Below are positions 1-6,821 of a stretch of DNA of 17,305 nt, in pieces. Positions within the stretch are counted from its first letter, which is position 1, and every line of letters starts with the position of its first letter. Below the pieces are notes generated by a model, which did not search any database, had not been told where the DNA came from, and saw only the letters and a program-made list of their open reading frames with translations. Both the position numbers and the translations under genes were made by a program. The stretch comes from an uncultured Romboutsia sp. GTDB taxonomy: Bacteria; Bacillota; Clostridia; Peptostreptococcales; Peptostreptococcaceae. The stretch spans positions 1-17,305 of the forward strand of contig CALFLM010000019.1 of the NCBI GenBank assembly GCA_937880075.1. The letters run 5' to 3'.

Positions 1-122
1 TTAAGCTCACGTCCTTGTACACTAGTAATCCTATCTAAATTTTCTCTTCTTTTTTTATGAAGAAAGGGTGTCCCACTATTTTTTAGTGCTACAGCCCCTT
101 TTTTTATATTTTTACTCAACAT
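1..122 (-). CDS. Possible N-terminal part of an unknown protein (runs off the window)
   Basis: A minus-strand frame stays open from an ATG at 122 to the window edge. It would give a lysine/arginine-rich N terminus with a segment reading RRENLDRITSVQGRELK. No good Shine-Dalgarno precedes the ATG, and the frame runs through a hairpin with a T-run that looks like a transcription terminator. The frame may therefore be chance. I do not recognise the product; the sequence to the left would settle it. Confidence 0.2.
   Translation of the reverse strand, partial: MLSKNIKKGAVALKNSGTPFLHKKRRENLDRITSVQGREL
63..105 (+). terminator. Rho-independent terminator-like hairpin
   Basis: GGG-TGT-cc-CACTA at 66-78 pairs with TAGTG-ct-ACA-g-CCC at 84-97 around a T-rich loop and is followed by seven or more T residues on the plus strand. 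It would end a plus-strand transcript entering from the left and insulate the intron/GNAT unit. The 123-243 stretch after it is AT-rich. It has a TATAAT at 162-167 without a convincing -35 box, and a small AAGAC/GTCTT hairpin at 215-227. Confidence 0.5.
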
Positions 123-240
123 TTTTCAATAAAGTACTACTATTAATCCTTATTTGTGTGTTATAATATCATTATTAATTATAAAATATCATTTTTACTT
201 ACAAATATATATTAAAGACTTAGTCTTCTTATTCTATAGA

Positions 241-248
241 AAAGAGGT
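241..248 (+). promoter_or_regulatory. Shine-Dalgarno in the 5' exon, separated from its start codon by the intron
   Basis: AAAGAGGT at 241-248 is a good Shine-Dalgarno, but there is no start codon at a usable distance in the unspliced sequence. If the intron is removed after G625, GAGG lies 7 bases from the in-frame TTG at 632. The same GAGGT is the 5' strand of the intron's P1 helix, so in the precursor it is also sequestered by base pairing. Confidence 0.6.
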
Positions 249-625
249 TAATTTAAGCCTCGTATGTAGAGAAATCTGCATAGGACACAACTTGAATTGC
301 AGGTAATTCCTAAAGCCTAAGTGCCACAACGTAAAAGCGAACAGCTTTAAGCGTGATGGAACGAAAGTAGAAAAAAGTCTTAGGATGGCATATGGTTAAA
401 CCCTAAGTGCTGTTATAAATGGATGTTCATGCAGGGAAATCCCGAATAGGGATACCTTCAACGACTAGACCTAAAAGGTCGTACACTATAAGCGATTGAT
501 AGTGGAAGTAGGTTGCCCCTAACGAGTAATGTCGAGGGTGAAGAAATAGTCTGCTCTCATATGAAAGTATGAGAAGTTCATAAGAGAACTGCATAAGAGT
601 AGCGACCTTATGTGAACACAAGGTG
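249..625 (+). ncRNA. Group I self-splicing intron (IA2-like), no internal ORF
   Basis: The conserved core can be traced by hand. P1 is exon GAGGT (244-248) with GCCTC (257-261), giving the hallmark U-G wobble at the 5' splice site. P2 is 263-270/275-282 with a GAAA loop. P3 is CAACTT (288-293) with AGGTTG (510-515). P7 is GACTA (463-467) with TAGTC (547-551). Between the P7 and P3 strands lie two extra hairpins (468-480 and 484-504), as in subgroup IA with P7.1/P7.2. P8 is CCCT/AGGG (517-520/535-538). P9-type hairpins lie at 556-573, 575-590 and 592-612. Sequences 297-314 and 461-469 resemble the classical P and R elements. The 5' splice site after T248 is well supported. The 3' site is less certain (G622, G623 or G625; G625 preferred). 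At about 377 nt it has no homing endonuclease or transposase gene. Confidence 0.88.
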
Positions 626-631
626 TTTATT

Positions 632-1225
632 TTGATAAAGACTGTAAAATTATCTAAATTCAACGGAGAACTTTGCGAAAATTTATATACTAATGTATTT
701 TTAATGGGCGCATCTAATTTTAATGATATAACAGTTTTATTTAATAAGGTAATTAGCTCAATTTCAAATAAAAACTGGCTTAAGTTTCGTGATAAAGACT
801 ACTTACAAAATGTTTTAAATAACGGTGGATTTATTGTTGGATGTTATGTTGAAGATACATTAGTAGCATGTGCTCTTTGTGAGCCTCCAAGTGGAGATTA
901 TTTAAACAATCTTTATGATATTGGTATAAGCGAGGATGAAATTAACTCAACTTATGTATCTGGATATGTAATGGTGGACCCTCTTTATCGTGGCAATTCA
1001 TTACACAAGATACTACTTGAGACTAGAATTGAAGAATCTATAGCTAGAGGTAAAAGTCATATACTAACTGCTGTTGCAGCTGAAAATATATTTAGTTTAA
1101 GAACTATTTTGAGTCTAGGATTTGAAATACAACTTCAAAGAGAGAGTCAATATGGTATAAATAGATATATTTTATTAAAAAAATTAAACTCAGATTCATC
1201 TAAAAATAAAGAGATAATTGCATAA
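632..1225 (+). CDS. GNAT-family N-acetyltransferase, translated from the spliced exon
   Basis: The 197-residue product has a C-terminal GNAT fold. A beta-strand reading YVSGYVMVDPLYRGNSLHKIL carries the acetyl-CoA pyrophosphate-binding R-G-x-S motif, and it is followed by AAENIFSLRTILSLGFEI, typical of motif B. The acetyl acceptor cannot be predicted. I choose the TTG at 632 as start because it falls 7 bases from a Shine-Dalgarno once the group I intron is removed. The upstream in-frame GTG at 623 has no Shine-Dalgarno of its own and would be lost or split by splicing. The gene stands alone and ends at a strong terminator (1235-1290). Expression is therefore probably limited by intron splicing. 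The family is confident; the exact start is inferred. Confidence 0.8.
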   Translation: MIKTVKLSKFNGELCENLYTNVFLMGASNFNDITVLFNKVISSISNKNWLKFRDKDYLQNVLNNGGFIVGCYVEDTLVACALCEPPSGDYLNNLYDIGISEDEINSTYVSGYVMVDPLYRGNSLHKILLETRIEESIARGKSHILTAVAAENIFSLRTILSLGFEIQLQRESQYGINRYILLKKLNSDSSKNKEIIA

Positions 1226-1234
1226 TAAATTTTT

Positions 1235-1290
1235 AAAAGTGACTATATAAAAGTAAACTTAGCATTTTTACTTTTATATAGCCACTTTTT
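1235..1290 (+). terminator. Strong Rho-independent terminator after the GNAT gene
   Basis: CTATATAAAAGTAAA at 1243-1257 pairs perfectly with TTTACTTTTATATAG at 1267-1281. GTG/CAC flanks continue the stem, which is followed by TTTTT. It lies ten bases after the GNAT stop codon. Confidence 0.85.
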
Positions 1291-1336
1291 ACATTTAATA
1301 ATGCATTATTATAATTTTATTATATTTTATATTTTC

Positions 1337-1366
1337 TTGACTTATTTACACATTTTTCCGTATAAT
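1337..1366 (+). promoter_or_regulatory. Sigma-A-type promoter of the efflux operon
   Basis: TTGACT at 1337-1342, an 18-base spacer and TATAAT at 1361-1366. Transcription would start near 1373, giving a leader of about 75 bases before the adaptor gene. Confidence 0.65.
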
Positions 1367-1367
1367 T

Positions 1368-1412
1368 AAATCTATATTGGCATTTTATTTTATCTTTTGC
1401 CACTATAGATTT
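1368..1412 (+). promoter_or_regulatory. Inverted repeat at the start of the efflux transcript (operator or leader hairpin)
   Basis: AAATCTATA-tt-GGC at 1368-1381 is mirrored by GCC-ac-TATAGATTT at 1399-1412, with a 17-base T-rich loop. The left arm abuts the -10 box. It could be a two-site operator (arm centres 31 bp apart) or a leader hairpin. No regulator gene lies next to it. Confidence 0.5.
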
Positions 1413-1448
1413 AATTCACATATAAGTTTTATATAAAGGGGGATATCT

Positions 1449-2498
1449 ATGTCTTTTTTAGGAAAATTCAAAAATAAAAAGATTAAGGTAGTTGTTGTAA
1501 TTACAGTTGTATCTAGTTTATTGATAGGTGGTTACTATTTGTATAATAAAGAAAGTAATGCGGTTCAATCTGAAGAAAACTATGTGGAAACTTATACAAT
1601 TGCAGATAATGAAAAGATATTTATAAATGGAGTCATACTTCCAACAAAATCGAAAGAGTTTAGTATGCCAACTGAGGGCGAAATAAGTAAATTAAATGTT
1701 ACAAATGGAAAAATTGTTAAAGAAGGTGATGTTTTATTTACTATAAAAAATGAATCAATAATAAGTGAAGTAGATACTTTGAAAAGCCAAATAAATGAGT
1801 TGAAAAAATCAAATGTAGATAATGACCCAATAATAAACGCTGAAATAAATAAATTAGAAGCTCAGGTTTCTGCATTAAATAAAAAAGCGTATATAGACAC
1901 TACTGCTCCTTTTGCTGGAAAAGTATATTTAAATGATCAAAATGGTAATTCTGAATCTGCTTCAATGATGACTCTTCAAAGCAATACATTTTATATGAAA
2001 GGTCAGACTAGTGAACAAGATTTATCAAAACTTAAAATAGATGATCCTGTAACTGTTACAATTTTATCTACAAATAAAAAAGTTACAGGTAGAGTTAGTG
2101 CAATATCTGATAGACCAACATCTAGTCAAGTTGATAATACGGCTAATTCTTCTCTATCTTATTATGATATAGATATATCATTTGAAGATCAAGAAAATTT
2201 AGTTAATGGATTTCATGTTCAAGCTTGTATAGAAATAACTGATAGCTTATGTAAAATACCAAGTTCATCAATACTTAAAGATGAAAATGATAAACCTTAT
2301 GTATTTAAGAGCTATGACGGAATATTAAAGAAACAAAAAGTTGAAATCCAAAGCCAAAATGATGAATTCACAGTTGTAAAAGGCGGACTTGATAAACAAG
2401 ATGTTATTATTAGATACCCATCAGATGAAATGAATGAAGGCGATACAATTCCTGTAGATACTTTAAGTGTTGATACTGAAGGTATGCAAAATGAGTAG
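1449..2498 (+). CDS. Efflux/ABC transporter periplasmic adaptor-type (MacA-like) membrane fusion protein
   Basis: A 349-residue HlyD/MacA-type adaptor. A basic N terminus is followed by one membrane segment (about residues 11-31), so the rest lies outside the cell. A biotinyl-lipoyl-like half-motif (GEISKLNVTNGKIVKEGDVL, about 77-96) is followed by a short helical hairpin of coiled-coil character (about 107-147). The second lipoyl half follows (APFAGKVYLND), then beta-barrel and membrane-proximal domains. In this family the adaptor couples a MacB-type ABC transporter to its substrate. The ATG is preceded by AAAGGGGGAT. It is the first gene of a three-gene operon and overlaps the ATPase gene by 8 bases. 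In a Gram-positive cell there is no TolC, so it probably shapes the external face of the transporter. The substrate (peptide, antibiotic, bacteriocin or lipid) is unknown. Confidence 0.88.
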   Translation: MSFLGKFKNKKIKVVVVITVVSSLLIGGYYLYNKESNAVQSEENYVETYTIADNEKIFINGVILPTKSKEFSMPTEGEISKLNVTNGKIVKEGDVLFTIKNESIISEVDTLKSQINELKKSNVDNDPIINAEINKLEAQVSALNKKAYIDTTAPFAGKVYLNDQNGNSESASMMTLQSNTFYMKGQTSEQDLSKLKIDDPVTVTILSTNKKVTGRVSAISDRPTSSQVDNTANSSLSYYDIDISFEDQENLVNGFHVQACIEITDSLCKIPSSSILKDENDKPYVFKSYDGILKKQKVEIQSQNDEFTVVKGGLDKQDVIIRYPSDEMNEGDTIPVDTLSVDTEGMQNE

Positions 2499-3186
2499 TT
2501 TAATAAAGCTTAAAGATATTAATAAGTATTATAAGGTGGGTAAAGAAAAATTTCATGTTTTAAAGTCACTAAACATTAATATAGAAGAAGGCGACTTTGT
2601 AATGATAATGGGAAAATCAGGTAGTGGTAAAACTACTCTACTTAATGTATTAGCCTTTTTAGATAAATTTGATACTGGTTCATATTTTTTTAATTGTGAA
2701 AATGTAAGTAACTTAAATGAGAATCAACGTTCATCTTTTAGAAATAAATATATCGGATTTATTTTTCAACAGTTTAATTTAATAGAAACATTAAATATTT
2801 ATCAAAATGTAGAACTACCTCTAATTTACGATGGAAAACTAAATAAATCTGAAAGAGAAAATATAATTAAAGAAAAATTAAAACAAGTTGGTCTTTTAGA
2901 TAAAATAAAGAGTCTACCACTTCAACTGTCTGGCGGACAACAACAACGTGTAGCTATAGCTCGCTCTTTAGTAAATAACCCTAAACTTATATTTGCAGAT
3001 GAGCCAACAGGAGCTTTAGATAGTGAGACTAGTGATGATATTATGAGTTTATTAAAGGACTTAAATAACCAGGGTAAGACTATAATAATGGTTACACATG
3101 ATGCTGACTTAGTAAGGTATGCTACTAAGGTTATACGACTTAAAGATGGTGTGTTATATGAGGAGGCTTCCAATGAATGTAATTAA
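2491..3186 (+). CDS. ABC transporter ATP-binding protein, MacB/LolD class
   Basis: The 231-residue ATPase has all catalytic motifs: Walker A GKSGSGKT (41-48), Q-loop in IFQQFNL (about 91-97), signature LSGGQ (146-150), Walker B LIFADEP (166-172), D-loop SALD-type GALD, and H-loop His203 in VTHD. The extended Q-loop-to-signature region and overall length match the MacB/LolD/SalX exporters. It powers the permease encoded next. I take the ATG at 2491, which overlaps the adaptor stop (ATGAGTAG) and has a GAAGGT Shine-Dalgarno 7 bases upstream. An upstream TTG extension (2467) has no supporting signal. Translational coupling within the operon is likely. The function is certain as an ATPase; the substrate is unknown. 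Confidence 0.93.
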   Translation: MSSLIKLKDINKYYKVGKEKFHVLKSLNINIEEGDFVMIMGKSGSGKTTLLNVLAFLDKFDTGSYFFNCENVSNLNENQRSSFRNKYIGFIFQQFNLIETLNIYQNVELPLIYDGKLNKSERENIIKEKLKQVGLLDKIKSLPLQLSGGQQQRVAIARSLVNNPKLIFADEPTGALDSETSDDIMSLLKDLNNQGKTIIMVTHDADLVRYATKVIRLKDGVLYEEASNECN

Positions 3187-4408
3187 GAGTTCTTTAAGTA
3201 ATTTGAAAGGTCATAAGCTTCGTGTTTTAGTTACCTTACTTTGGATTATAATGGGGATAACTTCTTCTATATTAGTAAGTTCTATAGGAAATGGATTAAA
3301 AAAAGAAGTTACGGATTCAGTTAATCGTGTAAATCCAAATAAAACTAGAATCTATTTTGAATCAAGTGACTCTAATATGGCTAATATGGAAACATTTTTA
3401 AACCCATTTAAATTAGAAGATATTGATGAGTTATCATTTATAGAAGGTGTTGAAAGAATAGGTGCTAGTAAAGATGATTTCGGTATGGGACCTATGTATT
3501 CTTCAGATGCATATTTTGATAAAAAAACTACATATGTAGATATTAAAGAGTTTAAGGATGATGATAAAATAGTACCTGTATTTGGTAGAAATTTTTCTTA
3601 TGATGATGAGAATAGAAAAGTTATAATTATTACTATGCAAAATGCAACTGACTTATTTGGCAATCCAGAAAAAGCTTTAGGAAAAGGCATAACTATAAAT
3701 AATCATATTTATGAAGTAATTGGTATTGTTGATGAAAATTCAATTAAAAATAATGATGAAAATAATATTAATAATATGTACTATGGTAATATGAATTATA
3801 TATATTCATATATGCCTAGTAAAGCATTCAATGATTTAATGAATCAATTTTCTTATCCTCAAGAAATATATTCTCTAGATTTAGTTGTATCTAAAGGATA
3901 TGATATGTATGAAGTTTCAGGTAATGTTATAAATAAACTATATGAATTACACCCTGATATAAATGGTTCTTATAATATTAATGATCCTACAGAGGAAACT
4001 AAGGAACTTGAATCTATGATTTCTACAATAAATAAATTCGTAACACTTATAACTGCTATATCAATGTTTGTAGGCGGTGTTGGCGTTATGAATATAATGT
4101 ATGTCTCTGTAATGGAACGTCAAAGAGAAATAGGTATAAGGCGTGCTATAGGAGCTAAGCCTTTAGATATATTAATGCAATTTTTAGTTGAAGCTATATT
4201 TATTACTATTTTAGGAGGTATAATAGGTATAGTAATTGGATTTATAGTTGTAAATTATGCATCTAATTACTTGCCATTTAAAGCTATCCCTAATATTAAT
4301 AGTCTACTATTTGCAAGTGTAACTACTGTAGTTACTGGAACTATATTCGGTATTGTTCCAGCTATTAAAGCATCTAAACTAGATCCAATTAAAGCTATTT
4401 ATAAATAA
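3173..4408 (+). CDS. ABC transporter permease, MacB/FtsX family
   Basis: A 411-residue permease with the MacB layout. It has one N-terminal membrane helix (about residues 17-38), a large extracellular MacB core domain (about 40-280), then three C-terminal helices making the FtsX domain. The family motif between the helices is clear (GVGVMNIMYVSVMERQREIG, then RRAIGAKP), and the protein ends ASKLDPIKAIYK. The ATG at 3173 follows AGGAGG at 3161-3166 and overlaps the ATPase gene by 14 bases. With the adaptor and ATPase it forms a mechanotransmission-type exporter. Transcription ends at 4426-4462. Substrate unknown; such systems often export antimicrobial peptides or toxins. Confidence 0.92.
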   Translation: MNVIKSSLSNLKGHKLRVLVTLLWIIMGITSSILVSSIGNGLKKEVTDSVNRVNPNKTRIYFESSDSNMANMETFLNPFKLEDIDELSFIEGVERIGASKDDFGMGPMYSSDAYFDKKTTYVDIKEFKDDDKIVPVFGRNFSYDDENRKVIIITMQNATDLFGNPEKALGKGITINNHIYEVIGIVDENSIKNNDENNINNMYYGNMNYIYSYMPSKAFNDLMNQFSYPQEIYSLDLVVSKGYDMYEVSGNVINKLYELHPDINGSYNINDPTEETKELESMISTINKFVTLITAISMFVGGVGVMNIMYVSVMERQREIGIRRAIGAKPLDILMQFLVEAIFITILGGIIGIVIGFIVVNYASNYLPFKAIPNINSLLFASVTTVVTGTIFGIVPAIKASKLDPIKAIYK

Positions 4409-4425
4409 AGCTTTATTTACTATAT

Positions 4426-4462
4426 AAAAAGAGATTGCTTAAAAATCAAGTAATCTCTTTTT
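4426..4462 (+). terminator. Rho-independent terminator of the efflux operon
   Basis: AAAAAGAGATT at 4426-4436 pairs with AATCTCTTTTT at 4452-4462, with an inner CTT/AAG pair around an A-rich loop. It lies shortly after the permease stop. Confidence 0.8.
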
Positions 4463-4490
4463 AATTTATATATCTTACATAAATAATAAA

Positions 4491-4513
4491 CCTTGTAAAT
4501 TTACAAGGCTTTT
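4491..4513. terminator. Palindromic terminator between convergent genes
   Basis: CCTTGTAAATTTACAAGG (4491-4508) is a perfect 18-bp palindrome with T-rich sequence on both sides. It lies 7 bases beyond the hypB-like stop, so it probably ends that minus-strand transcript and backs up the operon terminator. Confidence 0.6.
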
Positions 4514-4515
4514 TA

Positions 4516-5184
4516 TTATGAGTTCATTATTTTTTTCTCTCTTATTTTACTTTTTAAAAAGTCACTTAATTCTTCTATTCCTCTATTATCTTTACAAGAT
4601 ACTTCAAATACTTTAATATTTTTATTTAACATACGTATATCTCTATAGAATTCATTTATATCGAAATTAGTATGGTCTATAATATCTAGTTTGTTTAATA
4701 TAACTACAGATGCACTTTTAAACATTAATGGATACTTAAAAGGCTTATCATTTCCTTCAGTTGTACTCATAACTACTATTTTCATATCTTCACTTAAATC
4801 ATATTCTGCTGGAAATACTAAGTTTCCTATGTTTTCTATAGCTAAAAAATCTAATTTATTTATATCTAAGTTGTCAAGAGATGTTGAAATCATACTAGCA
4901 TCTAAGTAACATAGTCCACCTGTATTAAGTTGGATTACATCTATATTATGCTTTTCTATCCTCATTGCATCTTTTGCAGTATATAAATCCCCTTGGATAA
5001 CTGCCATATTATAATGTTTTTTGATATTTTCTATCAATTTTTCAAGTAAGCATGTCTTTCCAGAACCAGGAGATCCTAATAAATTTATAGTAAATATTTG
5101 TTTCTCGTTTAATAACTTTCTATTTTCATCTGCAAGTTCATTATTATTTACAGGTATATTTTTTTTTACTATTATTTGTTTCAT
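4516..5184 (-). CDS. HypB-like GTPase with altered metal site
   Basis: A 222-residue SIMIBI-class GTPase of the HypB family. It has P-loop GSPGSGKT (37-44), a GDLYTAKDAMRI switch region, ENIGNLVFPAEYDL (about 117-130), TEGNDKPFKYP (about 142-152) and the guanine-specifying NKLD (164-167). Canonical HypB delivers nickel to [NiFe] hydrogenases. The G-domain metal site of that family uses a Cys-His pair in CHLDA and a second Cys in NLVCPA. Here the pair is Cys92-Tyr93 and the second Cys is Phe124. There is no His-rich N-terminal tail, and no hypA, hypC-F or [NiFe] hydrogenase gene nearby. I would call it a HypB-family protein whose nickel role is doubtful. The start has GGGAGG upstream and the gene is monocistronic. 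Confidence 0.85.
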   Translation of the reverse strand: MKQIIVKKNIPVNNNELADENRKLLNEKQIFTINLLGSPGSGKTCLLEKLIENIKKHYNMAVIQGDLYTAKDAMRIEKHNIDVIQLNTGGLCYLDASMISTSLDNLDINKLDFLAIENIGNLVFPAEYDLSEDMKIVVMSTTEGNDKPFKYPLMFKSASVVILNKLDIIDHTNFDINEFYRDIRMLNKNIKVFEVSCKDNRGIEELSDFLKSKIREKKIMNS

Positions 5185-5339
5185 AATATCCTCCCTCGAT
5201 TATCAAAGTCTTAATAGACTTATACTTCATATATATTTATGTATTAACAAAAGTCAATATTCTTTTTATATCTTTATGTACACAAATTTAATTTATAGAA
5301 TAATATACTACTAGTACTACATTACAAGGGGGGGACTTC

Positions 5340-5963
5340 ATGTTACAATCGTTATTATTGGTTTTTTCTTTATGCTTAGATACTTTTGTAGCTAGTATTG
5401 CTTATGGTACAGATAAAATAAAAATACCTTTTTACTCTTCGATTATAATAAACTTAGTATGTTCGGTATTTCTAGGTGTTTCTTTATTTTTAGGAGATGC
5501 ATTAAAAGATATTTTACCTATTAATGTTGCAACCTTTCTTAGCTTTGTTCTTTTATTAGGACTTGGTATATATAGAATATTTGAGGTATTTTGTAAAAAG
5601 TATATAAGGAAGTTTTCTAATAAAGATAAACCTCTTACTTTTAAAGTTTTTGATTTTAAATTTGTTCTTCAAATTTATGCAGATGAAATAAAGGCTGACT
5701 ATGATAATTCGAAATTACTTAGCGCTAAAGAAGCTTTTTATTTAGCCATTGCTCTTTCACTAGATAGCTTAGCAGTTGGATTTGGTAGCGGATTAGGATA
5801 TGTAAATTATTATCAGGTTATAATACTTTGCTTTTTAGTTGGTATAGTTAGTTTGATATTAGGAAGTCAGTTGGGAAGACATTTTGCCAATATAATAAAT
5901 GTAAACTTATCTTGGATATCTGGTGTACTTCTTATTGTATTAGCAGTTATAAGAACTTTTTAG
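5340..5963 (+). CDS. ytaF: YtaF-type sporulation membrane protein (MntP-related)
   Basis: A 207-residue integral membrane protein with about six hydrophobic helices in two related halves. Each half starts with an Asp-bearing motif: SLCLDTFVASIAYG near residue 10 and SLDSLAVGFGSGLG near residue 140. This two-repeat, two-Asp layout is that of the MntP/YtaF family. MntP members export manganese, while Bacillus YtaF is expressed in sporulation and its transport role is not established. Length matches YtaF (about 210). A cytosolic or exposed loop of about 45 residues with basic and acidic patches separates the halves. The ATG is preceded by a strong AAGGGGGGG. It is divergent from the HypB-like gene, sharing a 155-bp intergenic region, and ends at a strong terminator. 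Confidence 0.78.
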   Translation: MLQSLLLVFSLCLDTFVASIAYGTDKIKIPFYSSIIINLVCSVFLGVSLFLGDALKDILPINVATFLSFVLLLGLGIYRIFEVFCKKYIRKFSNKDKPLTFKVFDFKFVLQIYADEIKADYDNSKLLSAKEAFYLAIALSLDSLAVGFGSGLGYVNYYQVIILCFLVGIVSLILGSQLGRHFANIINVNLSWISGVLLIVLAVIRTF

Positions 5964-5970
5964 GCCTTTA

Positions 5971-6004
5971 ACCTATTATATATATTAATGTATAATAGGT
6001 TTTT
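5971..6004 (+). terminator. Rho-independent terminator after ytaF
   Basis: ACCTATTATA (5971-5980) pairs with TATAATAGGT (5991-6000), followed by TTTT. It begins 7 bases after the ytaF stop. Confidence 0.85.
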
Positions 6005-6038
6005 CTATAATTTACAAGTAAACATTTATATAGCAAAA

Positions 6039-6047
6039 TGTTATAAT
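6039..6047 (+). promoter_or_regulatory. Extended -10 promoter of the small zinc-ribbon gene
   Basis: TGTTATAAT at 6039-6047 is a consensus extended -10 element (TGnTATAAT). No clear -35 box is visible at the proper distance. It would give a leader of about 65 bases to the ATG at 6119-6121. Confidence 0.45.
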
Positions 6048-6118
6048 GTTTTTATAGTATAAAAGCGAAAATATTTTATATTATGAAAATTTAATTAATT
6101 TTTGGGGGATTAATTGGT

Positions 6119-6487
6119 ATGACATGTAACTGCTGCAATAGTGCAAATTTCAACTACCTAACATCTAGCACAAACTCTACATACACATACTGTAGAGACT
6201 GTAATACCAACTTTGATATAGCTTATAAAAATATGACTATTGACTCTATGTTAATAAAGTTAGTAGAAACTTTAAATTATTTGAAAACAGACCATTTAAA
6301 AATTGAAGTAAAACAAAGCTATAATACAATTGGACTTATAATAAATAACATTAATGTTTTTCTAACAGATTTTAAATATGAATTTTTAAAAAAAGATATA
6401 TACTATATAGAAAATGTTATTTTCGAATTAGTTCAAGATTTTCCTGATTTTGATTTATCAAAAGTTGATATAATAGTGTGCAATTAA
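6119..6487 (+). CDS. Small cysteine-rich (zinc-ribbon-like) hypothetical protein
   Basis: A 122-residue soluble protein. The first 30 residues hold Cys3, Cys5, Cys6 and then YCRDC (Cys25, Cys28), a pattern that would fit a short zinc ribbon or treble-clef knuckle. The remainder is mixed alpha/beta (SMLIKLVETLNYLKTDHLKIEVKQ...) with a C-terminal NVIFELVQDFPDFDLSKVDI. No membrane segment or signal peptide is present. The ATG follows GGGGGATT at normal spacing. It has its own extended -10 promoter and a shared terminator downstream. I do not recognise the family and assign no function. Confidence 0.65.
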   Translation: MTCNCCNSANFNYLTSSTNSTYTYCRDCNTNFDIAYKNMTIDSMLIKLVETLNYLKTDHLKIEVKQSYNTIGLIINNINVFLTDFKYEFLKKDIYYIENVIFELVQDFPDFDLSKVDIIVCN

Positions 6488-6488
6488 G

Positions 6489-6524
6489 AAATAAGAGAGC
6501 TTATAATTAAAAGCTCTCTTATTT
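6489..6524. terminator. Bidirectional terminator between convergent genes
   Basis: AAATAAGAGAGCTT (6489-6502) pairs perfectly with AAGCTCTCTTATTT (6511-6524) around an 8-base loop. Plus-strand transcripts meet a T-rich right arm. For the minus strand the hairpin overlaps the rhodanese stop codon. Confidence 0.8.
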
Positions 6525-6821
6525 TAAATATCCTTTTATTCCGTGTTCTAAGTTATATAATTTATTAAAGCCTTCCATAGCCAGTAAGTTACATGCTGTA
6601 ATACTTCTATGTCCACTTCTACAATAAATTACTATATCCTTATCATTATGTTCTTGTAGCTCATCTATATTATATAGTAAATCTTGTAATGGGATATTTA
6701 TTGATGTTTCTATATTAATTTCTTCAAATTCATCTTCACTTCTTACATCTATTAATAATATATTTTCATTATTTTGTATTAACTCTTTTAATTCATTGCT
6801 ACTTAAATTTTTATAGCCCAC
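6519..6821 (-). CDS. Single-domain rhodanese-like sulfurtransferase
   Basis: A 100-residue one-domain rhodanese. It has the early DVRSEDEFEEINIETSINIPL motif (CH2A-type) and an active-site loop CRSGHRS with the catalytic Cys at about residue 67, ending in a GIKGYLK-type tail. Such proteins carry persulfide sulfur in the cytoplasm for cofactor or tRNA thiolation or sulfide handling; the partner here is unknown. A longer reading from GTG at 6830 is possible, but that GTG lies inside the GCGAGGTG Shine-Dalgarno. The next GTG (6821) sits 8 bases after GAGG and is preferred. Convergent with the zinc-ribbon gene and divergent from the cold-shock gene. Confidence 0.85.
   Translation of the reverse strand: MGYKNLSSNELKELIQNNENILLIDVRSEDEFEEINIETSINIPLQDLLYNIDELQEHNDKDIVIYCRSGHRSITACNLLAMEGFNKLYNLEHGIKGYLK

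Noticed and set aside
215..227. AAGAC/GTCTT element pairing with P7 of the intron as a control switch
   Set aside because: TAGTC here could pair with GACTA of P7, but five base pairs are too few to claim a switch without covariation.
180..248. c-di-GMP-II aptamer ahead of the intron
   Set aside because: The available sequence is too short and AT-rich and contains none of the conserved aptamer words.
427..663. Minus-strand 78-residue open frame inside the intron
   Set aside because: It lies across the structured group I core, where the sequence is explained by RNA pairing, and has no ribosome binding site.
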